Source of the DNA: Clostridia bacterium
GTDB lineage: Bacteria > Bacillota > Clostridia > Peptostreptococcales > Anaerovoracaceae
Direction: 5' to 3'
NCBI GenBank assembly: GCA_910575405.1
Contig: CAJTER010000007.1
Coordinates: 67,545 to 131,544, forward strand
DNA length: 64,000 nucleotides
The notes under the pieces were generated by a model that did no database searches, was not told where the DNA came from, and saw only the letters and a program-made list of their open reading frames with translations. The position numbers and the translations under genes are program-made. This document shows positions 27,716 through 35,996 of this stretch, piece by piece. Numbering within the stretch: the stretch's first letter is position 1; each line of letters opens with the position of its first letter.

Positions 27716-29171
27716 ATGACAAGAGCTATTGGGATCGGAGGGCAGGATTTTGAAACCATCCGAATCGAAAATACCTTTTATATTGATAAAACGAACTTCA
27801 TCGAGCAGTGGTGGGAAAGCAAAGACAGCGTGACCCTCATTACCCGCCCGAGACGCTTTGGGAAAACTCTGAACATGAGTATGATGGAACAATTTTTTTC
27901 CATTCATTATGCGGGAAGAAGCGACCTCTTTGAGGGCCTTTCCATTTGGGAGCATGAAAAGTATCGGAATCTGCAAGGGACATATCCGGTCATCAGTTTA
28001 TCCTTTGCCAATGTAAAAGAATCCACCTTTGCCGGCGCGCGAAAAAAATCGGAAGAATCCTTGCGGCCCTCTATACGAAGTACAACTTTCTAACAGAGGG
28101 AGACTGCCTAAACGAAGGAGAAAAGGAACTATATGCAAAAACGGAAAATGCAGAGCTGGACGATATTGATCTGGGCCTGGCCTTGAACCAGCTGTCCAGT
28201 TATTTCGCACGCTATTACAGAAAAAAGTGATGATCCTGCTGGATGAATACGACACACCCATGCAGGAAGCCTATATGAGCGGGTATTGGGAAGAAATGGG
28301 TGGCTTTATGCGAAACCTGTTTAATTCTACCTTTAAAACCAACCCGAGCCTGTACCGGGCACTGATGACAGGCATCACCAGAGTGAGCAAGGAATCCATA
28401 TTTTCCGACTTCAACAACCCGGAAATTGTCACCGCCACTTCTGAAAAATACGAGGAATGCTTTGGCTTTACCGAAGAAGAGGTCTTTGGGGCTCTGGATG
28501 AACCCATCGTCTATGATCAGCTGGACGGTGACGAACAGGCGGTATGGAGCCTGCTGCTGGCCAGCGGATACTTGAAATTCCGCATATCTGAAGGCAAAAT
28601 GGAAACAGACGCATTCACAGAGCCATTTTATGAGCTGAGTCTGACCAACCTGGAAGTGCGGAAGATGTTTCAGCGCATCGTAAAAGGGTGGTTCCGAAAA
28701 AACCGATCCGATTATAACCGGTTTATTACGGCTCTGCTGGCGGGAGATGTAAAGGCGATGAACCACTATATGAATCATGTGGCCCTGAAAACCTTCAGCT
28801 ATTTTGACACAGGGAAAAGTCCATCCGCCTCAGAACCGGAACGCTTCTATCATGGGTTCGTTCTGGGGCTGATGGTAGAGCTCGCGGACCGCTACACGAT
28901 TACATCGAATCGTGAGAGCGGCTTTGGCCGCTACGATGTGATGCTGGAACCGAAAAACAAGGAGGACGATGGAATCCTGCTGGAATTCAAAGTCCACGGG
29001 CCGGAGGATGAAAAGGGTTTGGAAGAAACGGCACAGGCAGCCCTCGTCCAGATTCAGGAAAAAGAATATGCGGCAGCCCTGGCGGAAAAAGGCATCCGGT
29101 CAGAAAAAATTCGCAGCTATGGATTTGCCTTTGAGTGGAAGAAAGTGCTCATCCGGGCAGGCTGTGCATGA
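27716..29171 (+). pseudogene. Broken AAA-ATPase/PD-(D/E)XK protein gene
   Basis: A decayed relative of the intact gene at 51633-53351. It starts at ATG 27716 with AAAGGAG upstream and keeps Walker A RPRRFGKTLNMSM. The frame breaks at an A7 run (28042-28048) and again at an A6 run (28221-28226); one more A at each would restore the paralogue's frame. The third segment continues ILLDEYDTPMQEAY (Walker B) through the C-terminal nuclease-like motif GRYDVMLEP...LLEFKV. About 80 residues present in the intact copy between FTEEEVF and IVYDQ are missing in frame. Two frameshifts plus a deletion make it non-functional. Proteins of this family (AAA-ATPase_like plus PDDEXK_9) are often multicopy; their role is not established. 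Confidence 0.9.
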
Positions 29172-29351
29172 GAGAAGGAGTGCGGAAAGGAATCCCTGAT
29201 GTTCGCCCTGCCCAGAGGCCACCGATATGCCCGCCGCAAGAGCCTGTCTTTTGCTGAAATGAACGGTGAAAATATGCTCCTTATGCCGGATATCGGCTTT
29301 TGGAATTTTGTCTGCAGGGACAAGATGCCGGACTTCCCGCTTCCTGGCGCA

Positions 29352-29420
29352 GAGCGACCGCTTCAGATACGGATTCGTCTTGAAAGTGGAATTAAAGAGG
29401 CTTCTCATAAAGCCGCTCAT
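29352..29420 (-). pseudogene. Remnant of a third AAA-ATPase/PD-(D/E)XK copy
   Basis: A minus-strand stretch encodes GFMRSLFNSTFKTNPYLKRS, nearly identical to the segment after the Walker B motif in the intact protein (51633-53351). No other part of that protein was found around it. The gap 29172-29558 otherwise holds no supported gene. Confidence 0.7.
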
Positions 29421-29558
29421 TCTTATAAAATGCATACTACAATTGGGCTTAATTTAACAGGGGTTCTGATTTTGGTTGCTGGAAATGGGTAGGGGAAAAG
29501 CCCTGCAGGTGCGCGGTTTTGGTCCAGCTGAGAGGCAGTTTTTTCGCTTTGAATTTCC

Positions 29559-30697
29559 TTATGTATTGCTTTCAAGTAACGCTTTAGAAACTTTCCGAGT
29601 AATACTGTTTATATTTTCCATTGCCTTTTGATGCTCATTCCCATCTTCTGTTAAATCCGAAATCATAATACTGAGCGCGATGGAATGCCCGTTTCGTGTA
29701 ATGATTGCAGTATCGTTTTCACACGCTGTATAAGACGCTTCCAGATTGCTGACTGATGCATTTGCTGCGCCTGCTGCAATTCCTTTTTTCAAACTTGCAT
29801 TTGTAGAAAGCAAATCCAGTACTTCCTGAGCAAAAGCGTCGCCTTTTTGAGCTGCTTGATAAATGTTGGCTATGCTTTTTCCCGTATCGTGTGCAGATGT
29901 CTGGTTAGGCCCTGTAGATGTATGATTTCCAATATCTCCATTGAAGCGATTAATAACGGTATCCGTATATCCCTGCTGTTTTACATATTCGGAAACGAGA
30001 TCCAGGCTCTGGGCAAAATCACCTGTAATCAAGGTTACTAATTTATGGCTTGCCGGTTCATCTCCGCCTGCAGCACGCTTTATCGTATTCATCAGTTCTG
30101 CTGTACGCTGCATACTGCCAGTTCTAACAGCCTCTACAATGTATTCCAGAACAAAAATACGGCCGGACTGGCCTGCCCTCATGCTTTGGGAATGATACGC
30201 ATATTCCTGGCCATCGTTCAGATCTGCGTAGTATACAGATATGGTACGGCTAACACCGCTGCTTTGAATGTATGTCTGCAGATCGGACTGTAATTCTCTG
30301 TGCTTATCTTTTTCCTTAGCCTTTGTATTTTTTTCAGGTTGTTTTTCCGTAGTTGATACGGTTTCTTTTACCGGCGTATCCTCTTTTTTCTCTGTATCTT
30401 TGTGCAGAAAAATCCATGCTCCAATGGCAACGATCACAGCTACTGCTACAAGTACAATCGCCACGATTCCCGCTTTTCTGCTTCCTGACTGTGATATTTG
30501 CTTCTGTTTTAAATTCCACATATCCGAGCCGCAGGAGATGCAGTACTGCGCATCTTTCTCATTTTCTGCTCCGCAAAAAGGGCAAATAGAACCATACTCT
30601 TCCTGAAGGGATGGTTGCAGGCTTTGTGCTCTGCTCCACAGAATGGACAAAATGCAGAGTTATCCGGAATCATACTTTTACAATTTTGACACAGCAT
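29559..30697 (-). pseudogene. Zinc-ribbon/TM/serine-hydrolase-like protein, frameshifted
   Basis: Starts at the ATG giving MLCQNCKSMIPDNSAFCPFC with GGAG upstream. After about 25 residues the frame shifts near 30623-30625 (one missing A in CACAAAGCC); restoring it gives a second zinc ribbon (CPFCGAENEKDAQYCISC), a membrane helix (about 95-115), a Lys/Glu-rich linker and a C-terminal class A beta-lactamase-like domain (PF13354 type). The catalytic SxxK is not recognisable: the region reads QSGRIFVLEY. So even without the frameshift it may be a non-catalytic, perhaps ligand- or wall-binding, domain. An internal TTG start could still give a 363-residue product lacking the first ribbon. Last gene of the zinc-ribbon array. 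Confidence 0.75.
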
Positions 30698-30707
30698 TTC
30701 ATTTCTC

Positions 30708-31418
30708 CTATAATTTCTCTCCACAATTAATGCAGAAGACCTGGCCTTCTTTTATCTCTGCTCCGCATGCGCGGCAAGTCAGTGGAGTTTCATTGAGTGT
30801 CATTCCTTCAGCCTCTTCCCCGGATATTAATTCCGTTATGTCTGATACATCTGTTTCCTCCGATTGCTCCATGCTCTTCTTTTCCGGCTCTGGCTTTGAA
30901 GGTCTTATCTGCTCCACTTTTGTCCCGCAATTAATACAAAACAGCTGGTTTTCTTTGAGTCCTGCTCCACAATTTGGGCAGGTCGCAGTAACCATAGGAT
31001 CTGGCTGAGGCTTGAGGGGTTGTATTTGAGGCGGCTGCTCCAAAGCCATATGGTTTGTATTCTGCTGCAAATTGGTTCCGCAATGGTTACAAAATACAGA
31101 ATCTGCCGGAATTTGCGCTCTGCAATTCGGACAGCTGATGGAATTGCTCCCCGCTGACTGCATACGTCTCAGTTCTTCCAGCTTCATCTGTAAATTGCAA
31201 AGCTGGTTGTAAAGCGCTCCATATTCTGCAGGCATGGATCCGGACTGCAGCTCCATAACAAACTTCTTTCCGATTTCCCCATATACTGTCTGGATTTTTT
31301 GTTCCAGCTCATTCATTTCTCCTGCAATCCTTGCGGATTCTGTGAGTTCTTTTGTTTTTTGTACTGCATTCCTGCTTAACTGTGTAAGCTTTCTATCCAT
31401 TTCATCTAAAAAAGCCAT
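30708..31418 (-). CDS. Coiled-coil protein with three zinc ribbons
   Basis: A 236-residue soluble protein. Residues 1-85 are helical and charged with heptad-like spacing. Three C-x2-C...C-x2-C ribbons follow: CPNCRAQIPADSVFCNHC near 95-112, CPNCGAGLKENQLFCINC near 147-164, and CRACGAEIKEGQVFCINC near 214-231. Linkers are Pro/Glu/Gln-rich. Such ribbons commonly mediate protein contacts rather than DNA binding. AGGA precedes the ATG. Spaced 10 nt from the serine-hydrolase-like gene and 25 nt from the preceding one. Function unknown. Confidence 0.85.
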   Translation of the reverse strand: MAFLDEMDRKLTQLSRNAVQKTKELTESARIAGEMNELEQKIQTVYGEIGKKFVMELQSGSMPAEYGALYNQLCNLQMKLEELRRMQSAGSNSISCPNCRAQIPADSVFCNHCGTNLQQNTNHMALEQPPQIQPLKPQPDPMVTATCPNCGAGLKENQLFCINCGTKVEQIRPSKPEPEKKSMEQSEETDVSDITELISGEEAEGMTLNETPLTCRACGAEIKEGQVFCINCGEKL

Positions 31419-31443
31419 TATTCCGTTCCTTTCTCTCTGCGTA

Positions 31444-32037
31444 TTACATCAATTTCCGATGGGCGTTTGCTTTTGTAAAGAGCATCGCAGTGATTACGAT
31501 ACTTAACAATACGGTCCAGCCTGCAATCGATCCATAAGGCGCAAATGTGCGGTATGCGATCATAGAACCTGCTTCCATAGATAGATCATCGCAAACCCAG
31601 TTTCCTATTTTCATTACAACTGCAATCAGAAATAGAATCACACCTACGCTGATTACATAGTGCTTTTTCAACAATTCTATGCATCCGATTACTTCCAGTG
31701 CTAAAATCAAAGCAACTGGCAGCCAATATAAAACGAGACAGATTACTTTTTCCGCACCCTCCAGCCAGTCGGCAGTAAGCTTTGTACCTTCAAAATTTGC
31801 AAAGGCCTGCGCAAGCCATAAAACCGCAATCAACACCATACATACGACTATTGCAATTTCAAAGATAGAGAAATTCCTTAAACTTATATTACCTGTCGCC
31901 TGCCTTGAATACATTCCTGGATCCTGCTGTATCTGTTCTTTATAAGGTGCCATTTGTCCAACAGGAATTCTTGCTCCACAGTACTGGCAAAAATTTGTCC
32001 CTGCTGGTATTTCCTTTCCGCAATTCTGGCAAAACAT
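31444..32037 (-). CDS. Zinc-ribbon membrane protein
   Basis: A 197-residue protein: one N-terminal zinc ribbon (CQNCGKEIPAGTNFCQYC, residues 3-20), a Gln/Pro linker, then four hydrophobic segments (about 58-78, 95-120, 127-147 and 165-190). No enzymatic motif. The ribbon would be cytoplasmic. AAAGGA lies just upstream of the ATG. Part of the tightly packed array. Confidence 0.8.
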   Translation of the reverse strand: MFCQNCGKEIPAGTNFCQYCGARIPVGQMAPYKEQIQQDPGMYSRQATGNISLRNFSIFEIAIVVCMVLIAVLWLAQAFANFEGTKLTADWLEGAEKVICLVLYWLPVALILALEVIGCIELLKKHYVISVGVILFLIAVVMKIGNWVCDDLSMEAGSMIAYRTFAPYGSIAGWTVLLSIVITAMLFTKANAHRKLM

Positions 32038-32064
32038 ATCCTTTTTCCTTTCACGCTCATAACA

Positions 32065-33825
32065 TTATATAGAATCCTTTGCAGGCAAAATGCTTATGAT
32101 ACTTTCACCTGTAATTCCATCTTCTACTCCATATAAAATAATTCTTGTTCCATCATCAAACTCTCCATAGTAGTCATTCTCTCCTTCTCCTCCAGCATCT
32201 AAGGGAATTCCGCATTGAGATTCAAAATCTTTTATTGGTATTGCAGAATCCCCCACTCCCTCCAGAAGCTGTGAGGCCGGGCCGCTGATACCTGTACACA
32301 GATCTTCTGTCTCCAATGCATCTGGCACTACTTGGAAATATACTATTACATCCTTATAGTCTTCTTTAAAAGAGAACCCTTCTCCTCCATTCCAATATTC
32401 ACCGGAATCGGACAGCTGGCCAAACGTTTCCTCAATTACGGATCTTTTCTCATTCAGGCACTGAGCAAGTTTTCCCGGTTTGATAGCCGAATCCGTCGAA
32501 TCGCTGCCGCTGTTTTGGCGATCCCGTATTCCGGTAAAATCTTCTATGAGCATTTCCATGACAGGATGTTCATTTTCACTGTCATACTCTCCATTTTGCT
32601 TTCGTTCCATATTGGAAATACCATACTCTGAATCATTATCCGCGTCATATCCTTTTACCTGGATGTCCGCGTCAATGCCATCATCTCTAGACAGCTCCAC
32701 TTTATCCTCCATCCCAAAATCGGATAAAGACTCTTTTGCTGCATCAACACCCTGTTTCAGCCGTTTTTCTAATTCTAACGCCTCTGCTTCGGCATCGGCA
32801 TATTCCCCGTCTTTCCATGAAAAAACAGTGTCGCCATTGATGGTCAGGCTGGAATCGCCCCTGTAGTATGAGGACTTTATCCTGGCAAGCTCCTTTATTT
32901 TTTGATTTATTTCATACACCCTCAATATTGTGCCGAATGAACTGTATCCCTGCCCGGCGCCATAGGACCAAATGGCCAAATAAAACTTGCCCTTATGCTT
33001 TTTCAGAAAAACTTCTGTAATACTGTCCCCATAAGACACATACTCACCCTGCGTATCGTCCGTCTCTTTGGAAGTAAGCTCATCCATTTTTACAGTTTGT
33101 CCTTCCTTCATTCCATATAGCGCAATCCTCACATCGGTTGTATGATAGCTCTGAGAAGCAGTCGTAATCATTTCATCCGTACCATCTCCGTTCAGATCTC
33201 CATTCCATGCGCTAATCATCCCCAGTTTATTGATGCCATCATCTGTAAACTCTCCTATATCGGCGAGCCCTTCTTTGGGAATCAGTGTTTCATCCAAATA
33301 TATCCGATAGGGCTCGGTCGCGTTTATAGCTGCCAGCTTCTTTTTTACCTTTTTTCCGGAGGTCTTCTTTTCACCCTGCTTTAGAATGTTTACAGCCTCC
33401 TCATTTCTTCCCTGCTTTGTATATAAATCCGCCAGCTGAATATAAGGTTCCTCTTTTTTAGGGTCGATTTTGATAGCGTCAAGGTATGCGGCTTCGGCCT
33501 TCTGATATTCCATTTCCTGCAGGTATTTATCAGCTGTTTCCATCTTTCCACTGTATCTGCTTGCCTTTTGCCCATTGTAGACTACAAGTGCTACAATACA
33601 GATAATGACCGCTGCCAGAGCAATGGCACCTCCGATGATGATCTGTCTTCTTCGATTTTGTTCCTGTACTTTCTTTTTTTGTTCTTCTGGCTGTTCCTGT
33701 GTTTCTGCGCTGTCACCTTCCGCTATATCATTCTCTAAAGGTTCTTCCTGCGGTATTTTCTGACCGCACTTTTGGCAGAACTTTGCGTTATCCGGATTTT
33801 CCGCACCACATTTTATACAAAACAT
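32065..33825 (-). CDS. Zinc-ribbon/TM/TPR protein with Ca-binding-like repeat
   Basis: A 586-residue protein: zinc ribbon CIKCGAENPDNAKFCQKC at the N-terminus, acidic linker, one membrane helix (about 59-80), then on the outer side a TPR pair (about 92-150: ADKYLQEMEYQKAEAAYLDAIKIDP...AVNILKQGEKK) and a large C-terminal region with an FG-GAP/VCBS-like loop GDLNGDGTDEM near 212. A second low-similarity domain fills 440-586. It is a paralogue of 42747-44624 and of the broken gene 41029-42730. Start supported by AGGTGG within the end of the previous gene. Likely a surface or envelope sensor; function unknown. Confidence 0.85.
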   Translation of the reverse strand: MFCIKCGAENPDNAKFCQKCGQKIPQEEPLENDIAEGDSAETQEQPEEQKKKVQEQNRRRQIIIGGAIALAAVIICIVALVVYNGQKASRYSGKMETADKYLQEMEYQKAEAAYLDAIKIDPKKEEPYIQLADLYTKQGRNEEAVNILKQGEKKTSGKKVKKKLAAINATEPYRIYLDETLIPKEGLADIGEFTDDGINKLGMISAWNGDLNGDGTDEMITTASQSYHTTDVRIALYGMKEGQTVKMDELTSKETDDTQGEYVSYGDSITEVFLKKHKGKFYLAIWSYGAGQGYSSFGTILRVYEINQKIKELARIKSSYYRGDSSLTINGDTVFSWKDGEYADAEAEALELEKRLKQGVDAAKESLSDFGMEDKVELSRDDGIDADIQVKGYDADNDSEYGISNMERKQNGEYDSENEHPVMEMLIEDFTGIRDRQNSGSDSTDSAIKPGKLAQCLNEKRSVIEETFGQLSDSGEYWNGGEGFSFKEDYKDVIVYFQVVPDALETEDLCTGISGPASQLLEGVGDSAIPIKDFESQCGIPLDAGGEGENDYYGEFDDGTRIILYGVEDGITGESIISILPAKDSI

Positions 33826-33828
33826 AGG

Positions 33829-34387
33829 TTACCACCTACTTTCTTCTACTTTGATCCGCTCTATATTAGTTTTTTCAATTTTGCTGAGACTTTCTTCTGA
33901 AAATGCATCTGGAGAAATTGTTCCTTCATACCAGCTTTTTGATGAAAAGTAAGTTGCCAGCTCTGGATCATTGAAAATCCGCCCATTCCTTATTCAACGA
34001 CTGTAACTCCTGCGGACTGATATATCTCCTGTCGCTTCCCTCCAGAACATACTCGGACAAGCTGCGATTCATTTCTACCTGCACCGGAGCCTCGGTAGTT
34101 TCACAAGTTGCTGTTTTCTGTAGCAGGTTGAAGGTACTTTCTGTTTCCTCCCTTGGTTCTTTTACCTCTGTTCTGTCTGCAGGCTCTGAGCTTTCTGCAG
34201 TATAAGTTCCCATAACCCTTGAATGGTTCCAAATAAAAAAACTTATTACCACTACTAACAGGACTGCGATAAATATAAGTATTAAGGTGATCACTTTATT
34301 TTTTCCATTTTGTAAAGCATTTCCGCAGACTGAGCAAAATGCTACGTTCTCACCAACTTTAGCACCGCAATTCGGACATTTTTTCAT
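33829..34387 (-). pseudogene. Zinc-ribbon/TM/YARHG-type protein, disrupted
   Basis: The frame begins MKKCPNCGAKVGENVAFCSVC, then a membrane helix (about 33-52), and reaches the start of a YARHG domain (RRYISPQELQSL). It then runs out of frame and stops at 33968. The next frame carries the rest of that domain: NGRIFNDPELATYFSSKSWY, then EGTISPDAFSEESLSKIEK, ending at 33829. About a dozen residues, including the YAR of YARHG, are missing at the junction (about 33985-33995), so a small deletion caused the shift. The restored stop lies 3 nt before the next gene, which supports one ancestral ORF. Confidence 0.8.
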
Positions 34388-34406
34388 GCTTACCGCCTTT
34401 CATCAA

Positions 34407-34823
34407 TTAAACCGGAGCTCCACAGTTCCCACAAAATACTGCGTCTTCACCCAATTCCTCTCCGCATTTACTACATATCTTTGAACCTGCTGGCGAAGCA
34501 TTTTGTTCTATTGTTGGCATTCCGCATACAGGACAAAACCGGGCATTATCAGGAATTGCTGTGCCGCACCCTCTGCATGTTTGCGGGAAGGGGATAGGAT
34601 TGCTGTTTATATCTTCTGCGATAGAATTAGCATCTGCTTGCTGCTTTTTAACCAACGTTGTGATTTTATCAAAAATAGGAAGCAACTGTGGAAGTGGATC
34701 TTCAAAAGCACCTTCATAATATGCCTTCCCCAATTCCCAATAGAGTTTATCCAGATCGGCGGTTTCCGCTGCTTCGTTTTCGATTTCTGTATTTACAAAA
34801 ACAGTTTTGTTTGTTTCGTCCAT
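34407..34823 (-). CDS. Small double zinc-ribbon protein
   Basis: A 138-residue soluble protein: acidic helical N-terminus (about 15-75) and two C-terminal zinc ribbons, CRGCGTAIPDNARFCPVC near 84-101 and CSKCGEELGEDAVFCGNC near 117-134. AAGGAG precedes the ATG. The helical part resembles the coiled region of the 30708-31418 protein only in character, not sequence. Member of the array; function unknown. Confidence 0.8.
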   Translation of the reverse strand: MDETNKTVFVNTEIENEAAETADLDKLYWELGKAYYEGAFEDPLPQLLPIFDKITTLVKKQQADANSIAEDINSNPIPFPQTCRGCGTAIPDNARFCPVCGMPTIEQNASPAGSKICSKCGEELGEDAVFCGNCGAPV

Positions 34824-34843
34824 GTTCTATTTTCTCCTTTTTG

Positions 34844-35851
34844 TCATACAAGCTGAAATATAGATTTTTTATCTTTAAACATAATCACGGTTCCCCTGGG
34901 CAGACAATATATTCGGTCTTTCCCCAATGGTTGGCCGCTCTTTAGAAAAACGCTCTCTGTACATAGCGGCTTTAATTGATATTCCTTCATGATAGTGTCA
35001 TAATGAATACTGCAATATCCGGCTCCATCCAATGAGTACTCCAATACAACATCACAAATCTGTTCATCTATACCGATCACCAGCTGTTCATCTTTGTCCA
35101 AAAGCCGAATTTTTCCTTTAAACATGCCACTGCTGCCTGCCAATCCTCCAAAAAAAGGCTGAACAGAAAGTTCATCTGCAGGCGGTGCCGGATAGGAATT
35201 TTCCTGGTTTTTATAGCGTGGAATTGCTGTTTCCTTCAAAGTTATTTGCCTCTTTGCCTCACCGCCAACCAACTCAGGAGATCGCCGCACTGCAGCTCCG
35301 ATTTCTTCAGGGAGGATCTGGCTCATAGATCTGAAATTGCTCTTTGTATTGAAAACCTGCTCTCCCTTTAAGAAGCCAAACAGGGATATGGCAACAATGA
35401 GAAGATGTAAAATACACCAATATGCAACAGTTCCCCCAACTCTTTCAATTTCCATACCCATTGATAAAAAGGAAATCGCTTTATTAATCAGAGAAATCGT
35501 GCTGCTGATTTTATCATAAAAAATGAATCCTAAAACGTTGTTGACCAGGGTTCCCGCAAGGCCAACAGTAAAAGCAATCTTTCCTTTAATCACAAAAAGA
35601 AGGATGCATTCGATTGCCGGCAAAACAAACAGTATCAGCCCAAATATAAAATAAGAATTCATTTCCCCGCTGATCAACTCGGAGGATGTACCGAACTCAT
35701 CCATCAGCTCTTTAATATCGGACGATGTTCCTACCATATCAAAAAGTGAAATGCTGATATCACTAAACTGAACAATCGGAAAAACAAAAGTAAACATGGT
35801 CAAAAGCAGCAATATGCCTGTTCCTATTTTTATTTTTAAAATTCGATTCAT
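34844..35851 (-). CDS. Membrane protein with C-terminal FHA-like domain
   Basis: A 335-residue protein with four hydrophobic segments in the first half (about 8-28, 67-87, 92-112 and 140-160), a linker with Pro, and a C-terminal domain (about 245-335) with the strand pattern of an FHA fold: GIDEQICDVVLEYSLDGAGY then CSIHYDTIMKEYQLKPL and a final LPRGTVIMFKDKKSIFQ. The usual Gly-Arg and Ser-Arg-x-x-His phosphothreonine-binding residues are not conserved, so it may bind without phosphate dependence. GAGGAG from the small gene upstream serves its ATG, 4 nt after that gene. Confidence 0.75.
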   Translation of the reverse strand: MNRILKIKIGTGILLLLTMFTFVFPIVQFSDISISLFDMVGTSSDIKELMDEFGTSSELISGEMNSYFIFGLILFVLPAIECILLFVIKGKIAFTVGLAGTLVNNVLGFIFYDKISSTISLINKAISFLSMGMEIERVGGTVAYWCILHLLIVAISLFGFLKGEQVFNTKSNFRSMSQILPEEIGAAVRRSPELVGGEAKRQITLKETAIPRYKNQENSYPAPPADELSVQPFFGGLAGSSGMFKGKIRLLDKDEQLVIGIDEQICDVVLEYSLDGAGYCSIHYDTIMKEYQLKPLCTESVFLKSGQPLGKDRIYCLPRGTVIMFKDKKSIFQLV

Positions 35852-35855
35852 GATT

Positions 35856-35996
35856 CTACTCCTCTTTTTCTATCTCCTGCAGCATTTTCTTCCTTTGTTT
35901 TTTCCAGTTCTTTTCCATGATACAAAGCAATATGACGCATGCTGCCGTACCTGCAATACCAGTACCTAGCAGAACCATACCTGTTGTAATGTCCAT
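35856..35996 (-). CDS. 46-residue single-pass membrane protein
   Basis: A short frame between the kinase gene and the FHA-like membrane protein gene. Its ATG overlaps the kinase stop by one base (TAATG). The product has a Gly/Ala-rich membrane helix (about 5-27: GMVLLGTGIAGTAACVILLC) and a strongly basic then acidic cytoplasmic tail (KNWKKQRKKMLQEIEKEE). The exact fit between neighbours and the ribosome site for the next gene in its last codons argue that it is real. Possibly an accessory subunit of the kinase or ABC complex; inference only. Confidence 0.7.
   Translation of the reverse strand: MDITTGMVLLGTGIAGTAACVILLCIMEKNWKKQRKKMLQEIEKEE

Noticed and set aside
29199..29492. 97-codon plus-strand ORF after the decayed AAA-ATPase gene
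   Set aside because: Lies opposite the minus-strand relic; no ribosome site and no family resemblance.
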